From positions 1,054,001 to 1,118,000 of the forward strand of contig NZ_CP064356.1 in NCBI RefSeq assembly GCF_018141545.1: 64,000 bases of DNA, read 5' to 3'. The position numbers and the translations under genes are program-made. The notes beneath the pieces are model-generated. The model ran no database searches. It saw only the letters and a list, made by a program, of their open reading frames with translations, and had not been told where the DNA came from. This stretch comes from Miltoncostaea oceani (GTDB taxonomy: Bacteria > Actinomycetota > Thermoleophilia > Miltoncostaeales > Miltoncostaeaceae). Shown here piece after piece: positions 1 to 8,353 of this stretch. Positions within the stretch are counted from its first letter, which is position 1. The number at the start of each line of letters is the position of its first letter.

Positions 1-2
1 CC

Positions 3-128
3 GGGCTCGCCGCCGGCAACTACATGGCGTACATCGCCACCGGCTTCTCGGGCGGCACGCCGACGTGGAGCGCCGGCAAGCTCGTCTCCGCCGCGGGCAA
101 CACCGTCTCCTACTACCGGGTCCCGTGA
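3..128 (+). CDS. C-terminal end of a pilin-like protein (partial)
   Basis: The open frame enters from the left edge and ends at TGA. Only 41 residues are visible; they are rich in Gly, Ser and Tyr, end in YYRVP and contain no recognisable motif. The stop codon overlaps the GTG start of the following prepilin gene in a GTGA arrangement, so it is probably the preceding gene of the same type IV pilus or pseudopilin operon. The function is inferred from position only. Confidence 0.5.
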   Translation, partial: GLAAGNYMAYIATGFSGGTPTWSAGKLVSAAGNTVSYYRVP

Positions 129-784
129 GGCGCGCCCCCGCCAACGGAGGCCGGGCCGCCGCCCGCCGCCGCTCCCAGTCCGGCTTCAGCCTGATGGAGC
201 TGCTGATGGGGATCGTCCTCACCGGCATCTTCTCCCTCGCGCTGTACGGGTTCTTCTTCTCGGGCGTCGTCTCGGCGCGCACCCACGAGTCGCAGGCCCG
301 TGCGCAGTCCGAGGCGCGCCTGTCCATCGACCGCTTCGCCCGCGAGGTGCGGCAGGCGGTGAGCCCCGACGACGGCCTCACCGCGCCCGTGATCTCGCTG
401 TCGCCGACGGTGATCGAGCTCTACATCGACCCCTCGCGCGTCGCGACCGCGACCACCCCGCGCCCCGAGAAGGTGCGGTACTCGATCGTCGCCGACCAGC
501 TGATCCGCGAGTCGTCGGCGCCGGTCGGCACGACCTGGCCGTTCTCGTACGGCGCGTACGCGAAGCGCACGGTCATGGTCGAGGACCTGCAGCAGGGCGC
601 GGTCCCCGCGTTCCGCGCCATCACCCGGCAGGGGGTCGGCCTCCCCGCCACGCCCGCGGCGACGCAGATGCGGGACATCGCGCAGGTCTCGGTCCGGCTG
701 GTCGTCAGCCAGCGGACCGGCAACGCCGCCACGACGCTGGAGCTGAACACCGATGTGGCCCTCCGGAACGCGAACCGTGTCTAG
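125..784 (+). CDS. Prepilin-type N-terminal cleavage/methylation protein (PilW/GspJ-like)
   Basis: This is a minor pilin or pseudopilin of a type IV pilus-like system. GTG at 125 is chosen because it overlaps the upstream stop (GTGA) and gives a short basic leader followed by the class III signal SGFSLMELLMG. A prepilin peptidase would cut after the Gly, the new N-terminal Phe is methylated, and Glu occupies the conserved fifth position. A hydrophobic helix of about 20 residues follows, then a beta-rich globular part with no cysteines. A longer frame starting at GTG 65 would bury the cleavage site deep in the protein and is less likely. The protein has 219 residues, normal for PilW/GspJ. It overlaps the next pilus gene. 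Confidence 0.8.
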   Translation: MRRAPANGGRAAARRRSQSGFSLMELLMGIVLTGIFSLALYGFFFSGVVSARTHESQARAQSEARLSIDRFAREVRQAVSPDDGLTAPVISLSPTVIELYIDPSRVATATTPRPEKVRYSIVADQLIRESSAPVGTTWPFSYGAYAKRTVMVEDLQQGAVPAFRAITRQGVGLPATPAATQMRDIAQVSVRLVVSQRTGNAATTLELNTDVALRNANRV

Positions 785-2255
785 GACCCGCCGCCGCGAC
801 GGACAGCGCGGGTCGAGCCTGATCACCACGATCGCCCTCACCGGCATCCTCGCCCTGCTCGTGCTCGCGAGCCTCTCGTTCGCGCGCAGCAGCACCCAGA
901 GCACCGCCCGCCAGGGGCGCGCCGAGATCGCCATCCAGGTGGCCGACGCCGGCGTGAACCGGTACATCTCCCGGCTCGTCGAGGACCCCCGCTACTACGA
1001 GCACTACGTCGACCTCGCGGAGGACCCGCGCGTCGCGCCGAACGGCACCGTCGTGCAGCCGGGGTCGCCGTGGACGGCGGGCGTCTCCTGGACCTACCAG
1101 GCGGGTGGTCCGAAGACCTGGATCGAGCTCCAGGACGAGCGGTACGGCAAGGCCGCGTACTCGCTGCGCATCACGCCGCCCGCCGCCGGCTCGGACATCG
1201 TCACGGTGCTCTCCACCGCGAAGGCGGACCGCACGTCGCCGCAGCCGGTGACGCGGACGATCCAGAGCCAGATCCGCCCGACCTCCATCGCCGACTACCA
1301 GATGATCTCGAACGCGACGATCAAGTACGGGTCGACGGCGACGACGACCGGCAAGCTGTACTCGGCCGTGGACATCAACCACCAGGGCGTGGCGAAGGCC
1401 CCGGCGTACGCGGCGCACTGGACCTGCTCGAGCAACAACTTCGCGTGCCCGAGCGCCTCCGTGCCGCCCGCGGTGTTCACGGCGGGCGCCTACAACGCGA
1501 CCACCGTGCCGTCGTTCCGCGACCAGTTCCCCATGCCGATCGACTTCGGGCAGTTCACCAGCGCGCGCCTCGACGTGAAGGACGCCGCGGCGGCCCAGGG
1601 CACCGCCTTCAACGACCCGTCGGCCAGCGCCTGGATGATCCAGTTCCTCGCCGACGGCCGCGCCCGCGTGTTCCGCATCACCGGCACGTCCGACCCGGGC
1701 GCCTCGATCGCGACCAACGGCATCGGGTGTCCCGTGACCTACACCCTCCCCGCGGGGAAGGCGCCGGCGTACTTCTACTTCGAGCAGCCGGTGATCGTCT
1801 CGGACGGCGGCACCAAGACCGACAACTGCTCGCCGAAGGGCTCCGGCCCCCGTCCGTCGGTCGTGAACGGCCGGGTCACCATCGCGACCAAGTCGAACGT
1901 CTACGTCGGCGGCAACACCACCTACGCACAGCCGGGCGACGACGTGCTCGGCCTGATCGCGGGCGGCGAGGTCATCATCACCGCCTACACCCCGCGCAAC
2001 CTGACCTGGCGGGCCGCCTCGCTCGCCCAGTCGGGCCAGTGGCGGACCTACTACAACACCAACGTCGGCGACGCCCACGACTCGATGCTCTACATCGGCT
2101 CGCAGACGACGTTCGAGGGTGGCTACGCGTCGATGTTCGACGCCCGCGAGTACCAGTATGACGACACCCTCAAGTACATGCGCCCGCCGCTCTACCCGAT
2201 CCTCGAGGGGTCGTGGGAGACGTTCTACTGGCGCGAGGTGCTGCCGCCCGCCTGA
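777..2255 (+). CDS. PilX-like type IV pilus assembly protein
   Basis: The N-terminus is short and basic and is followed by GSSLITTIALTGILALLVLA, a hydrophobic helix like that of PilX or minor pilins but without the canonical Glu. The next segment, with the motif ADAGVNRYI, resembles PilX-family N-terminal domains. The remaining 430 residues are Ser/Thr/Tyr-rich with a few cysteines and look like an extracellular beta-domain. GTG 777 overlaps the end of the previous gene by 8 nt; ATG 753 is an alternative in the same frame. It is the last gene of the pilus cluster. The role, adhesin-like tip or minor pilin, is inferred. Confidence 0.65.
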   Translation: MSRTRRRDGQRGSSLITTIALTGILALLVLASLSFARSSTQSTARQGRAEIAIQVADAGVNRYISRLVEDPRYYEHYVDLAEDPRVAPNGTVVQPGSPWTAGVSWTYQAGGPKTWIELQDERYGKAAYSLRITPPAAGSDIVTVLSTAKADRTSPQPVTRTIQSQIRPTSIADYQMISNATIKYGSTATTTGKLYSAVDINHQGVAKAPAYAAHWTCSSNNFACPSASVPPAVFTAGAYNATTVPSFRDQFPMPIDFGQFTSARLDVKDAAAAQGTAFNDPSASAWMIQFLADGRARVFRITGTSDPGASIATNGIGCPVTYTLPAGKAPAYFYFEQPVIVSDGGTKTDNCSPKGSGPRPSVVNGRVTIATKSNVYVGGNTTYAQPGDDVLGLIAGGEVIITAYTPRNLTWRAASLAQSGQWRTYYNTNVGDAHDSMLYIGSQTTFEGGYASMFDAREYQYDDTLKYMRPPLYPILEGSWETFYWREVLPPA

Positions 2256-2291
2256 CGCGGCACGCCCCCGGGGACCACGGCCGCGCGCTGG

Positions 2292-2297
2292 TACGCT
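2292..2297 (+). promoter_or_regulatory. -10-like box TACGCT of a leaderless transcript
   Basis: TACGCT lies exactly 7 nt before the GTG of a 19-codon ORF. This is the same spacing seen before several other genes in this window, so transcription probably starts at or next to the GTG. No clear -35 is visible. Confidence 0.4.
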
Positions 2298-2304
2298 CGG
2301 GGCC

Positions 2305-2364
2305 GTGATCCCCGGCGCCGCCGCCATCACCTGCGCCGGCGCGCGTGAGGTGGGGGAGGGGTGA
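2305..2364 (+). CDS. Putative 19-codon upstream leader ORF
   Basis: A GTG codon opens a 19-residue frame (MIPGAAAITCAGAREVGEG) whose TGA overlaps the GTG start of the AEC transporter in the GTGA configuration used between real genes here. A -10-like TACGCT sits 7 nt upstream, so ribosomes could load on a leaderless mRNA at this ORF and reinitiate at the transporter. The Cys codon is the only uncommon one and no regulatory amino-acid run is seen. It may be a coupling leader rather than a functional peptide. Confidence 0.35.
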   Translation: MIPGAAAITCAGAREVGEG

Positions 2365-3278
2365 CCGAGACCGCCATCGGGGCCCTGCTGATCATCCTCG
2401 CCGGCGCGGTCGCCCGGCGGGCGGGCGTCATCCGCCGCGACGACGGTCCCGTGCTCGTGAAGGTGGTCATCCACCTCGCGCTGCCGCCGCTGATCTTCCT
2501 GATCCTGGTGCGGGCGGACCTGCACGGCTCACTGCTCCTCGTGCCGGTCGCGGGCTTCGCGATCCACGGCCTGCTCGTGGGCTTCGTGGTGGTCTCGACG
2601 CGCCTGTGGGGGATGGACCGGCCCCGCGCCGGCGCGTTGATCGTGGCGACCGCCGTCGGCAACACCGGCTTCTTCGGCCTCCCCCTGATCGCGGCGTCCG
2701 GGGACGGGTTCTCGCTGCCCGCCGCCGTGATGTACGACGCGCTCTGCACCGGGGTGATCACGTGGACGTCGACCGTCGCGATCGCGACGTCCTACGGGCG
2801 GCCCCAGGGCGGCCCGCGGGTGTCGCTGTCGGACCTCGGACGGAGCCTGCTGCTGCCCCCCACGTGGGCGCTCGTCGCGGGCCTCGCGGTCAACCTCGCG
2901 GGCGTCGAGGAGCTCCCCGCCATCGTCGAGCGCCCGTTCGAGCTGCTGGGGGCGGCGACGCTGCCGCTCACGATGATCTACGCGGGCCTGATGCTCGACC
3001 TCCGCGGGGTCGAGCGGCTGTGGCGCGAGCTGGGCTACGCCGTGGTCGTGCGGCTCGGCCTGTCGACCCTCCTGGGGGTCGCCGTGGCGGCCGTCCTGCG
3101 CCTCGAGGGGGACGTCCGCGCCACGGTCGTCATCATGGCGGCCATGCCGACCGCCATGATGTCGCTCGTGATCGGAACCCGCTCAGGCCTGCGCAGCGAC
3201 GTCCTCGCCAGCGCGGTCGTCGTGACGACCCTCCTGTCGACCCTCACGCTGCCCGCGTTGCGGGCGGTGCTCCTGTGA
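2361..3278 (+). CDS. AEC (auxin efflux carrier) family permease
   Basis: A 305-residue integral membrane protein with about ten hydrophobic segments. It shows the AEC/Mem_trans pattern: an N-terminal half with IHLALPPLIF, a conserved GNTGFFGLPL segment around residue 95, a broken helix near PLTMIYAGLMLDL, and a C-terminal half ending in TLPALRAVLL. Members move organic acids or similar amphipathic anions across the cytoplasmic membrane; the substrate cannot be read from sequence. The start overlaps the upstream mini-ORF and the stop overlaps the pyrF start, so the three are probably co-translated. Confidence 0.85.
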   Translation: MTETAIGALLIILAGAVARRAGVIRRDDGPVLVKVVIHLALPPLIFLILVRADLHGSLLLVPVAGFAIHGLLVGFVVVSTRLWGMDRPRAGALIVATAVGNTGFFGLPLIAASGDGFSLPAAVMYDALCTGVITWTSTVAIATSYGRPQGGPRVSLSDLGRSLLLPPTWALVAGLAVNLAGVEELPAIVERPFELLGAATLPLTMIYAGLMLDLRGVERLWRELGYAVVVRLGLSTLLGVAVAAVLRLEGDVRATVVIMAAMPTAMMSLVIGTRSGLRSDVLASAVVVTTLLSTLTLPALRAVLL

Positions 3279-4111
3279 CCCCGGCGGCCGTCGCGCCCGA
3301 CGGCTTCGGGGCCCGGCTCGCCGCCGCCGTCGCGCAGCGGGCCAGCCAGGTCGTGCTGGGACTCGACCCCGACCCGCGCCGTGTGCCGGGCGGGGCGGAG
3401 GGCGCCCGGGCGTTCTGCCGCCGGGCCATCGCCGCCGCCGGCCCGGCGTGCGTCGCCGCGAAGCTCCAGCTCGCGTCGTTCGAGCGCTTCGGGACGGCGG
3501 GGTGGGAGGCCTTCGAGCGGGTCGCCGCCGCGGCGGCCGACGCCGGCCTGCTGGTCATCGCCGACGCCAAGCGCGGGGACGTCGACGTGACGAGCCGCGC
3601 CTACGCCGAGGCGTTCCTGCGCCCGCCGATCGACGCGCTCACCATCAACCCGTCGCTCGGCGGCGACGCCGTCGCGCCGTTCGTCGAGGCCGCCGCCGCG
3701 AGCGGCCGCGGGCTGTTCGCCCTCGTGCGCACCTCGAACCCCGGGGCGGCCGAGCTGCAGGACCTCCCCCTCGCCTCCGGCGGGCTCTGGCACGAGGAGG
3801 TCGCCCGCCTCGTCGCCGGGTGGGGCGCGCCGAGCGTCGACTCCTCCGGACTGTCGTGCCTCGGCGCCGTCGTCGGCGCCACCGTCCCCGGGCGCATGGC
3901 GGCGCTGCGGGAGCTCATGCCGCACCAGCCCCTCCTGATCCCCGGCGTCGGCGCACAGGGCGGCCGGCCCGAGGACCTCGGCCCCGCGTTCGGCGGCCGC
4001 GCCGCCGGCGCGCTCGTCTCGGCGAGCCGGTCGATCATCTTCGCGGAGAGCCCCCGGCGGGCCGCCGAGGAGCTGCGGACCGCCCTGTGGAGCGCCTTCG
4101 AGTCCTCGTAG
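3275..4111 (+). CDS. pyrF: Orotidine 5'-phosphate decarboxylase
   Basis: PyrF converts OMP to UMP, the last step of de novo pyrimidine synthesis. The 278-residue protein has the core motif DAKRGDVDVTS with the catalytic Lys and Asp residues, the early substrate segment VLGLDPDP, and a late LLIPGVGAQGG loop that binds phosphate. Length and motif order fit the longer type-2 PyrF common in actinobacteria. GTG 3275 overlaps the transporter stop (GTGA); the frame extends upstream inside the transporter gene, but those residues do not match the family. A strong hairpin follows the stop. Confidence 0.93.
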   Translation: MTPAAVAPDGFGARLAAAVAQRASQVVLGLDPDPRRVPGGAEGARAFCRRAIAAAGPACVAAKLQLASFERFGTAGWEAFERVAAAAADAGLLVIADAKRGDVDVTSRAYAEAFLRPPIDALTINPSLGGDAVAPFVEAAAASGRGLFALVRTSNPGAAELQDLPLASGGLWHEEVARLVAGWGAPSVDSSGLSCLGAVVGATVPGRMAALRELMPHQPLLIPGVGAQGGRPEDLGPAFGGRAAGALVSASRSIIFAESPRRAAEELRTALWSAFESS

Positions 4112-4116
4112 CCGCC

Positions 4117-4154
4117 CCCCGCGGGCGCCGGCCGGACCTCCGGCCCCCGCGGGG
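4117..4154. terminator. Hairpin between convergent pyrF and the isochorismatase-like gene
   Basis: CCCCGCGGG at 4117-4125 pairs perfectly with CCCGCGGGG at 4146-4154, and GGCCGG at 4130-4135 pairs with CCGGCC at 4140-4145, leaving an ACCT loop and a 4-nt bulge on one side. There is no U tract, as is usual in this GC-rich DNA. It sits between converging genes and could end both transcripts. Confidence 0.6.
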
Positions 4155-4200
4155 AGCGCTCTCCGTCCCGCGCGCGGGCGGGATGGCAACAGGTGACGGG

Positions 4201-4749
4201 CTACGAGGCCGGGGCGTCCAGGAGGGTGCCGATCGCCTCCGCGGACAGTACCTCCACACCTGCCCGCGTGCGGGCCGCCAGCCTCCGCCCACGTTCCACC
4301 GCGCCCTCCTCGCAGGCGTCCGTGGCGTCGTCGGCGACGACCGTGCGGAAGTGGCGCGACAGCGACTGCGAGGCCGCGGCGTCGCAGCAGGCGAGGCTCA
4401 TCGGGCCCGCGACGACGACGGCCTGGACCCCGCGGGCCCCGAGCACCTCGGCCAGCCCCGTGCCGGCGAACGGGTCGGGGTGGGGCGAGTCGAGGACCGA
4501 CTCCCACCCGGTCGGCGCGACCTCCGGGGGCTCGCCGGCCAGGGCCGTCGCCGCCTCGCCCGCGCCGGGCGCGGCGCCCGGCAGGTGCCGCACGTGCACG
4601 ACGTGCGCGCCGGTGGCCCGCGCATGGGCGAGCAGGGCGGCGGCGCGGTCGAGCGCGGGGGCGTCCGGCACGCCGTGGAAGGGGGCGCCCGGGGAGGCGA
4701 TCATGAGGATGGCGGTGCGCTCGGGGTCGAGCGGGGCGGCGGCGATCAC
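4201..4749 (-). CDS. Isochorismatase-like cysteine hydrolase, probably degenerate
   Basis: The 182-residue protein has the alpha/beta layout of isochorismatase-fold cysteine hydrolases, with a first strand AILMIAS, a nucleophile region SLACCDAAASQSL and a following strand TVVADDATDAC. Two of the three usual catalytic residues are missing: the Asp of the first strand (normally a V-I-D-x-Q type segment) is Ala, and no Lys is found before the central helix (GWESVLDSPHPDPF). The Cys is kept. It may have a changed chemistry or be a non-catalytic relative. GTG 4749 is preceded by AGGAGGAG. It diverges from the carboxypeptidase gene. Confidence 0.7.
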   Translation of the reverse strand: MIAAAPLDPERTAILMIASPGAPFHGVPDAPALDRAAALLAHARATGAHVVHVRHLPGAAPGAGEAATALAGEPPEVAPTGWESVLDSPHPDPFAGTGLAEVLGARGVQAVVVAGPMSLACCDAAASQSLSRHFRTVVADDATDACEEGAVERGRRLAARTRAGVEVLSAEAIGTLLDAPAS

Positions 4750-4848
4750 GGCGGTCTCCTCCTGGATCCGGGGCGGGGGGGACGCCAGGTGGTACGGACG
4801 ACCCCGCGGGGCGGATCACCGCCGTCGTGCGATTCGCCCGGGAGCGGC

Positions 4849-4854
4849 TAGGAT
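4849..4854 (+). promoter_or_regulatory. -10-like box TAGGAT for the carboxypeptidase gene
   Basis: TAGGAT lies 7 nt before the GTG start, and there is no Shine-Dalgarno sequence between them. This fits a leaderless mRNA. Confidence 0.5.
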
Positions 4855-4861
4855 CGTCGGC

Positions 4862-5995
4862 GTGCCGCGCCGGCTCGCCATCCTGGCCGCCCTCGTGAGC
4901 CTCCTCGCGACGGCCCCCGCGACCCTCGGCGTCGGCACGCCGCCGGCCATCCCGGCGGCGGCGTGGGTCGTCGTCGACCCGGCCACGGGGGAGACGCTCG
5001 CGAGCCGCGCGCCCGACCGGGAGCTGCCGATGGCGAGCACCACGAAGATCATGACGGCGCTGGTCGTGCTGGAGAGCGCCGACCTCGACGAGGTCATGAC
5101 GGTGCCGCCCGAGGCGGCGCGCATCGGCGAGTCGTCCGGCGGGCTCGTGGCGGGGGAGCGCCTCCGCGTGCGGGACCTCCTGACCGCCCTCCTCGTGCCG
5201 AGCGGCAACGACGCCGCGGTCACGCTCGCCGACGGCGTCGCCGGATCGCAACGCGCCTTCGTGGAGCTGATGAACCAGCGCGCCGCCGAGATGGGCCTGA
5301 CGCACACGAGCTTCGCCAACCCGCACGGGCTCGACGCCCCCGGACACCACTCCAGCGTCGCCGACCTCGTGACGCTGGCGCGCGTCGCGATGCGCGACCC
5401 CGTCTTCCGGGAGATCGTCGCCCAGCGCCGGGCGAGCATCCCCGGCCCCGGGGGCCGCGGCGTCCGCGAGTACCGCTCCGAGAACGCGCTCCTCGACATC
5501 GACCCCGAGGCCGACGGCGTGAAGACCGGCTCCACCGACGGCGCCGGGTTCGCGCTCGTGGCGCACGCGCGGCGGAAGGCGCTCGGGGTGCAGCTCTACG
5601 CGGCGATCATCGGCTCGCCGTCGCCCGACCAGCGCGCCCTCGACGCCGCGCGCCTCCTCGACTACGGCTTCTCCCAGTACGCCCGGGCGACGCTCGTCAG
5701 CGCCGACGCCCCCGTGGGGCGCGCGCCGGTCGACGACCGCCCCGGGACCGACGTGCCCTACCGGGCCGCGTCGGACCTGAGCGCGGCGATCCGCCTCGGC
5801 GCCCCCGTCACCGAGGTCGTCACCGCCCCCGCGGAGCTGCGGGCGCCCGTCGCCGCCGGGCAGGTCGTCGGCACCATCACCCTCCGCCAGGGCGACCGGG
5901 TGCTCGGCCGCCGCGACCTCCTCGCCATGCGCTCGGCGTCCGAGCCCGGCGTCTGGGACCGCGTCCGCGCGGGTATCGGAGCCCTCATCCCGTGA
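4862..5995 (+). CDS. D-alanyl-D-alanine carboxypeptidase (PBP5/DacA type, S11)
   Basis: This enzyme trims the terminal D-Ala of peptidoglycan stem peptides outside the membrane. The sequence shows an N-terminal signal peptide (residues 1-25), the three penicillin-binding motifs STTK (active Ser and Lys), SGN and KTG in the expected order, and a C-terminal PBP5_C-like beta-domain. The 377-residue length is normal. GTG 4862 is chosen because it gives the signal peptide directly and follows a -10 box; the frame is open upstream but would only add an implausible extension. The stop overlaps the next gene, suggesting coupled translation. Confidence 0.9.
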   Translation: MPRRLAILAALVSLLATAPATLGVGTPPAIPAAAWVVVDPATGETLASRAPDRELPMASTTKIMTALVVLESADLDEVMTVPPEAARIGESSGGLVAGERLRVRDLLTALLVPSGNDAAVTLADGVAGSQRAFVELMNQRAAEMGLTHTSFANPHGLDAPGHHSSVADLVTLARVAMRDPVFREIVAQRRASIPGPGGRGVREYRSENALLDIDPEADGVKTGSTDGAGFALVAHARRKALGVQLYAAIIGSPSPDQRALDAARLLDYGFSQYARATLVSADAPVGRAPVDDRPGTDVPYRAASDLSAAIRLGAPVTEVVTAPAELRAPVAAGQVVGTITLRQGDRVLGRRDLLAMRSASEPGVWDRVRAGIGALIP

Positions 5996-6942
5996 TCGTC
6001 ACCGTCACCCTCAACGCGGCCCTCGACCGGACGGTGCGCGTCCCGAACTTCCAGCTCGGCGCCCGCCACCGCGCGGACGCGTCCCTGCGCTTGCCGGGCG
6101 GCAAGGGCGTCAACGTCGCCCGCGCGCTGAAGAGCCTCGGCCAGCCGGTCATCGCGACCGGCCTCGCCGGTGGCCGCGTCGGGACCTACATCATCGAGGA
6201 GCTGACGCAGGAGGGGATCCTCAACGACTTCGTGCGGATCGCCGACGAGTCGCGGACGAGCACCGCGGTCATCGACCCCACCACCGGGCAGCAGACCGAG
6301 ATCAACGAGTGGGGCCCGTCGGTGCAGGCGGCGGAGCTCGACGTGCTGCTCGACAAGATCCGCTACCTCTCGAAGGGGGCGGAGATCTTCGTCGTCGCCG
6401 GGTCGCTGCCCCGCGACGTGCCGACCGACTACTACGAGTACCTGCTCCGCGAGCTGCGCCAGGAGAAGATGATCACCGCGGTCGACACCTCCGGCCCCGC
6501 CCTGCGGGCGGCCCTCCAGGCGGAGCCGGGGGTCGTCAGCCCCAACGTGCGCGAGGCCGAGGAGCTCGTCGGCCACGAGTTCGGCGACGAGGACGACATG
6601 GCCGCCGCCGCCGAGACGCTCACCCAGATGGGCGCCGAGTCGGCGCTGATCCACCACGAGGACGGATGCGTCGCCCGCATCCGCACCGACGGGGGCAGGA
6701 AGGGCCGGACCTACCGGGCGCGGCTGCCGCGCCGGGCGGACGTCGTCTCCACCGTCGGCTCCGGCGACGCCCTCCTCGCCGGCTACCTGTCGGCGCGGCA
6801 GAGCCACCAGCCGCCCGAGGCCGCCCTCGCCCTGGCGGTGGCGTGCGGCGCCGCGAACACCCAGCGGTTCGGGGCCGGGGTCTTCGACCCGGCCGACGTC
6901 GAGTCGCTCATGCGCCGCGTGGAGATCGTCTCCGAGGACTAG
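5992..6942 (+). CDS. PfkB-family sugar-phosphate kinase (1-phosphofructokinase-like)
   Basis: The start MIVTVTLNAALDRT and the glycine-rich LPGGKGVNVAR segment are typical of the FruK/LacC branch of the PfkB (ribokinase) fold, which phosphorylates fructose 1-phosphate, tagatose 6-phosphate or fructose 6-phosphate. The C-terminal PfkB signature STVGSGDALLAGYL carries the catalytic Asp and the anion hole. At 316 residues it is full length. No PTS or transporter gene is adjacent, so the exact sugar is unknown; it may serve as a glycolytic 6-phosphofructokinase. The GTG start overlaps the previous stop (GTGA). Confidence 0.85.
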   Translation: MIVTVTLNAALDRTVRVPNFQLGARHRADASLRLPGGKGVNVARALKSLGQPVIATGLAGGRVGTYIIEELTQEGILNDFVRIADESRTSTAVIDPTTGQQTEINEWGPSVQAAELDVLLDKIRYLSKGAEIFVVAGSLPRDVPTDYYEYLLRELRQEKMITAVDTSGPALRAALQAEPGVVSPNVREAEELVGHEFGDEDDMAAAAETLTQMGAESALIHHEDGCVARIRTDGGRKGRTYRARLPRRADVVSTVGSGDALLAGYLSARQSHQPPEAALALAVACGAANTQRFGAGVFDPADVESLMRRVEIVSED

Positions 6943-6998
6943 GCCCGCGTGCCGTTTGCAACGCGGCGCGGCAGGAGACAGGCGGCCGGGCCCGACGC

Positions 6999-7004
6999 TA
7001 TCCT
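6999..7004 (+). promoter_or_regulatory. Possible -10 box TATCCT upstream of guaB3
   Basis: TATCCT lies about 125 nt before the guaB3 start and would give a leader of roughly 120 nt that contains the hairpin at 7052-7085. The -35 is not clear. Confidence 0.35.
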
Positions 7005-7051
7005 CCGTGGATCATTTCTCGAGAGCACCGATCGACGCAGGACGGACACCC

Positions 7052-7085
7052 CGACCCAGGTCCCGGCATCGCCCGGCCTGGGTCG
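7052..7085 (+). promoter_or_regulatory. Hairpin in the guaB3 leader
   Basis: CGACCCAGG at 7052-7060 pairs perfectly with CCTGGGTCG at 7077-7085. An inner CCGG/CCGG stem (7063-7066 and 7073-7076) leaves a 6-nt loop. It sits in the long leader before guaB3 and could be an attenuator or stability element. No known riboswitch motif was recognised. Confidence 0.4.
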
Positions 7086-7130
7086 TGTCGTCTGAGGGCG
7101 CGGTCGGGCGGACGTGGCGGGGGGCGCTGA

Positions 7131-8288
7131 GTGGAGATCGAGATCGGGCGTGGCAAGAAGGGCCGCAGGGCCTACGGGCTGGATGAGATCGCGATCGTGC
7201 CGAGCAGGCGCACGCGGGATCCGGAGGACGTCGATCTCACGTGGCGGCTCGACGGGCACGAGCTGGAGCTGCCGATCCTCGCGTCGGCGATGGACGGGGT
7301 GGTCGACACGCGCACCGCGGGGATCATCGGGAAGATCGGCGGGCTCGGGGTCCTCAACCTCGAGGGGATCCAGACCCGGTACGAGGAGGCCGACGCCGAG
7401 CTGGAGCGCATCTCCCGCATGCCGGTGGCGGAGGCGACCCGGGGCCTGCAGCAGGTCTACCAGGAGCCCATCAAGCCGGAGCTGATCGCGCAGCGCATCC
7501 GCGAGGTCAAGTCGCAGGGCGTCCTCACCGCGGGCTCGCTCACGCCCCAGCGGGTGACGGAGTACATCGACGTCGTCCTCGAGGCGGGGCTCGACATCCT
7601 CGTCATCCAGGGCACCGTCGTGTCGGCCGAGCACGTCTCGTCCGTCGCCGAGCCCCTGAACCTCAAGCGCTTCATCGCCGAGCTCCCGATCCCCGTGATC
7701 GTCGGCGGCTGCGCCTCGTACCACGCCGCCCTGCACCTCATGCGCACCGGCGCGGTCGGCGTGCTCGTCGGCGTCGGGCCGGGCGCGGCCTGCACCACCC
7801 GCCAGGTGATCGGGGTCGGCGTCCCCCAGGCGACGGCGATCGCCGACGCCGCCGGGGCCCGCATGCAGCACCTCCTGGAGACCGGCCAGTACGTCAACGT
7901 CATCGCCGACGGCGGCATGGCCTACGCCGGCGACCTCGCGAAGGCGATCGCCTGCGGCGCCGACGCCTGCATGATCGGCTCGCCGTTCGCGAAGGCCGCC
8001 GAGGCCCCCGGCCGCGGCTACCACTGGGGCATGGCGACGTTCCACCCGAGCCTGCCGCGCGGGACCCGCGTCAAGACCTCGACGATCGGGACCCTCGAGG
8101 AGATCCTCACGGGCCCCGCCCACGAGAACGACGGCACGCTGAACCTGGTCGGCGGCCTGCGGAGCGCCCTGGCGACCTGTGGGTACGAGTCGATCCAGAG
8201 CTTCCAGAAGTGCGAGGTGATGGTCGCGCCCGCGCTGAAGACCGAGGGCAAGAAGCTGCAGCAGGCCCAGGCCGTCGGGATGGGGTGA
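7131..8288 (+). CDS. guaB3: GuaB3-type IMP dehydrogenase-related protein
   Basis: The 385-residue TIM-barrel protein belongs to the short, CBS-less IMP/GMP dehydrogenase-reductase branch that actinobacteria carry beside GuaB. The catalytic loop [15 protein letters not shown] keeps the Cys that forms the covalent XMP intermediate and the following Thr/Arg. It also shows [19 protein letters not shown] (phosphate loop) and a C-terminal [10 protein letters not shown] segment. The natural reaction of GuaB3 proteins is not settled; IMP oxidation or GMP reduction are both possible. GTG 7131 matches the usual N-terminus. guaA lies 3.3 kb downstream on the same strand, so the region groups guanine nucleotide genes. 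Confidence 0.87.
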   Translation: MEIEIGRGKKGRRAYGLDEIAIVPSRRTRDPEDVDLTWRLDGHELELPILASAMDGVVDTRTAGIIGKIGGLGVLNLEGIQTRYEEADAELERISRMPVAEATRGLQQVYQEPIKPELIAQRIREVKSQGVLTAGSLTPQRVTEYIDVVLEAGLDILVIQGTVVSAEHVSSVAEPLNLKRFIAELPIPVIVGGCASYHAALHLMRTGAVGVLVGVGPGAACTTRQVIGVGVPQATAIADAAGARMQHLLETGQYVNVIADGGMAYAGDLAKAIACGADACMIGSPFAKAAEAPGRGYHWGMATFHPSLPRGTRVKTSTIGTLEEILTGPAHENDGTLNLVGGLRSALATCGYESIQSFQKCEVMVAPALKTEGKKLQQAQAVGMG

Positions 8289-8315
8289 GCCGCGACCGGG
8301 CCCACCCGGGGCGGC

Positions 8316-8345
8316 TTGTCCGCCGCGGGGGGCCCGGCGTAGGCT
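8316..8345 (+). promoter_or_regulatory. Promoter of the propeller/RTX gene
   Basis: A -35-like TTGTCC (8316-8321) and a -10-like TAGGCT (8340-8345) are separated by 18 nt. The -10 is 8 nt from the ATG, so the mRNA should be leaderless. Confidence 0.55.
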
Positions 8346-8353
8346 CGCCGCCG

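Noticed and set aside
705-2525. Long minus-strand ORF of about 600 codons opposite the pilus gene
   Set aside because: Composition is Arg/Gly/Val-rich with no motif, and it mirrors a real gene. GC-rich third positions create such open antisense frames throughout the window (also 3035-5566, 9490-12690, 21999-25469 and 25268-28684).
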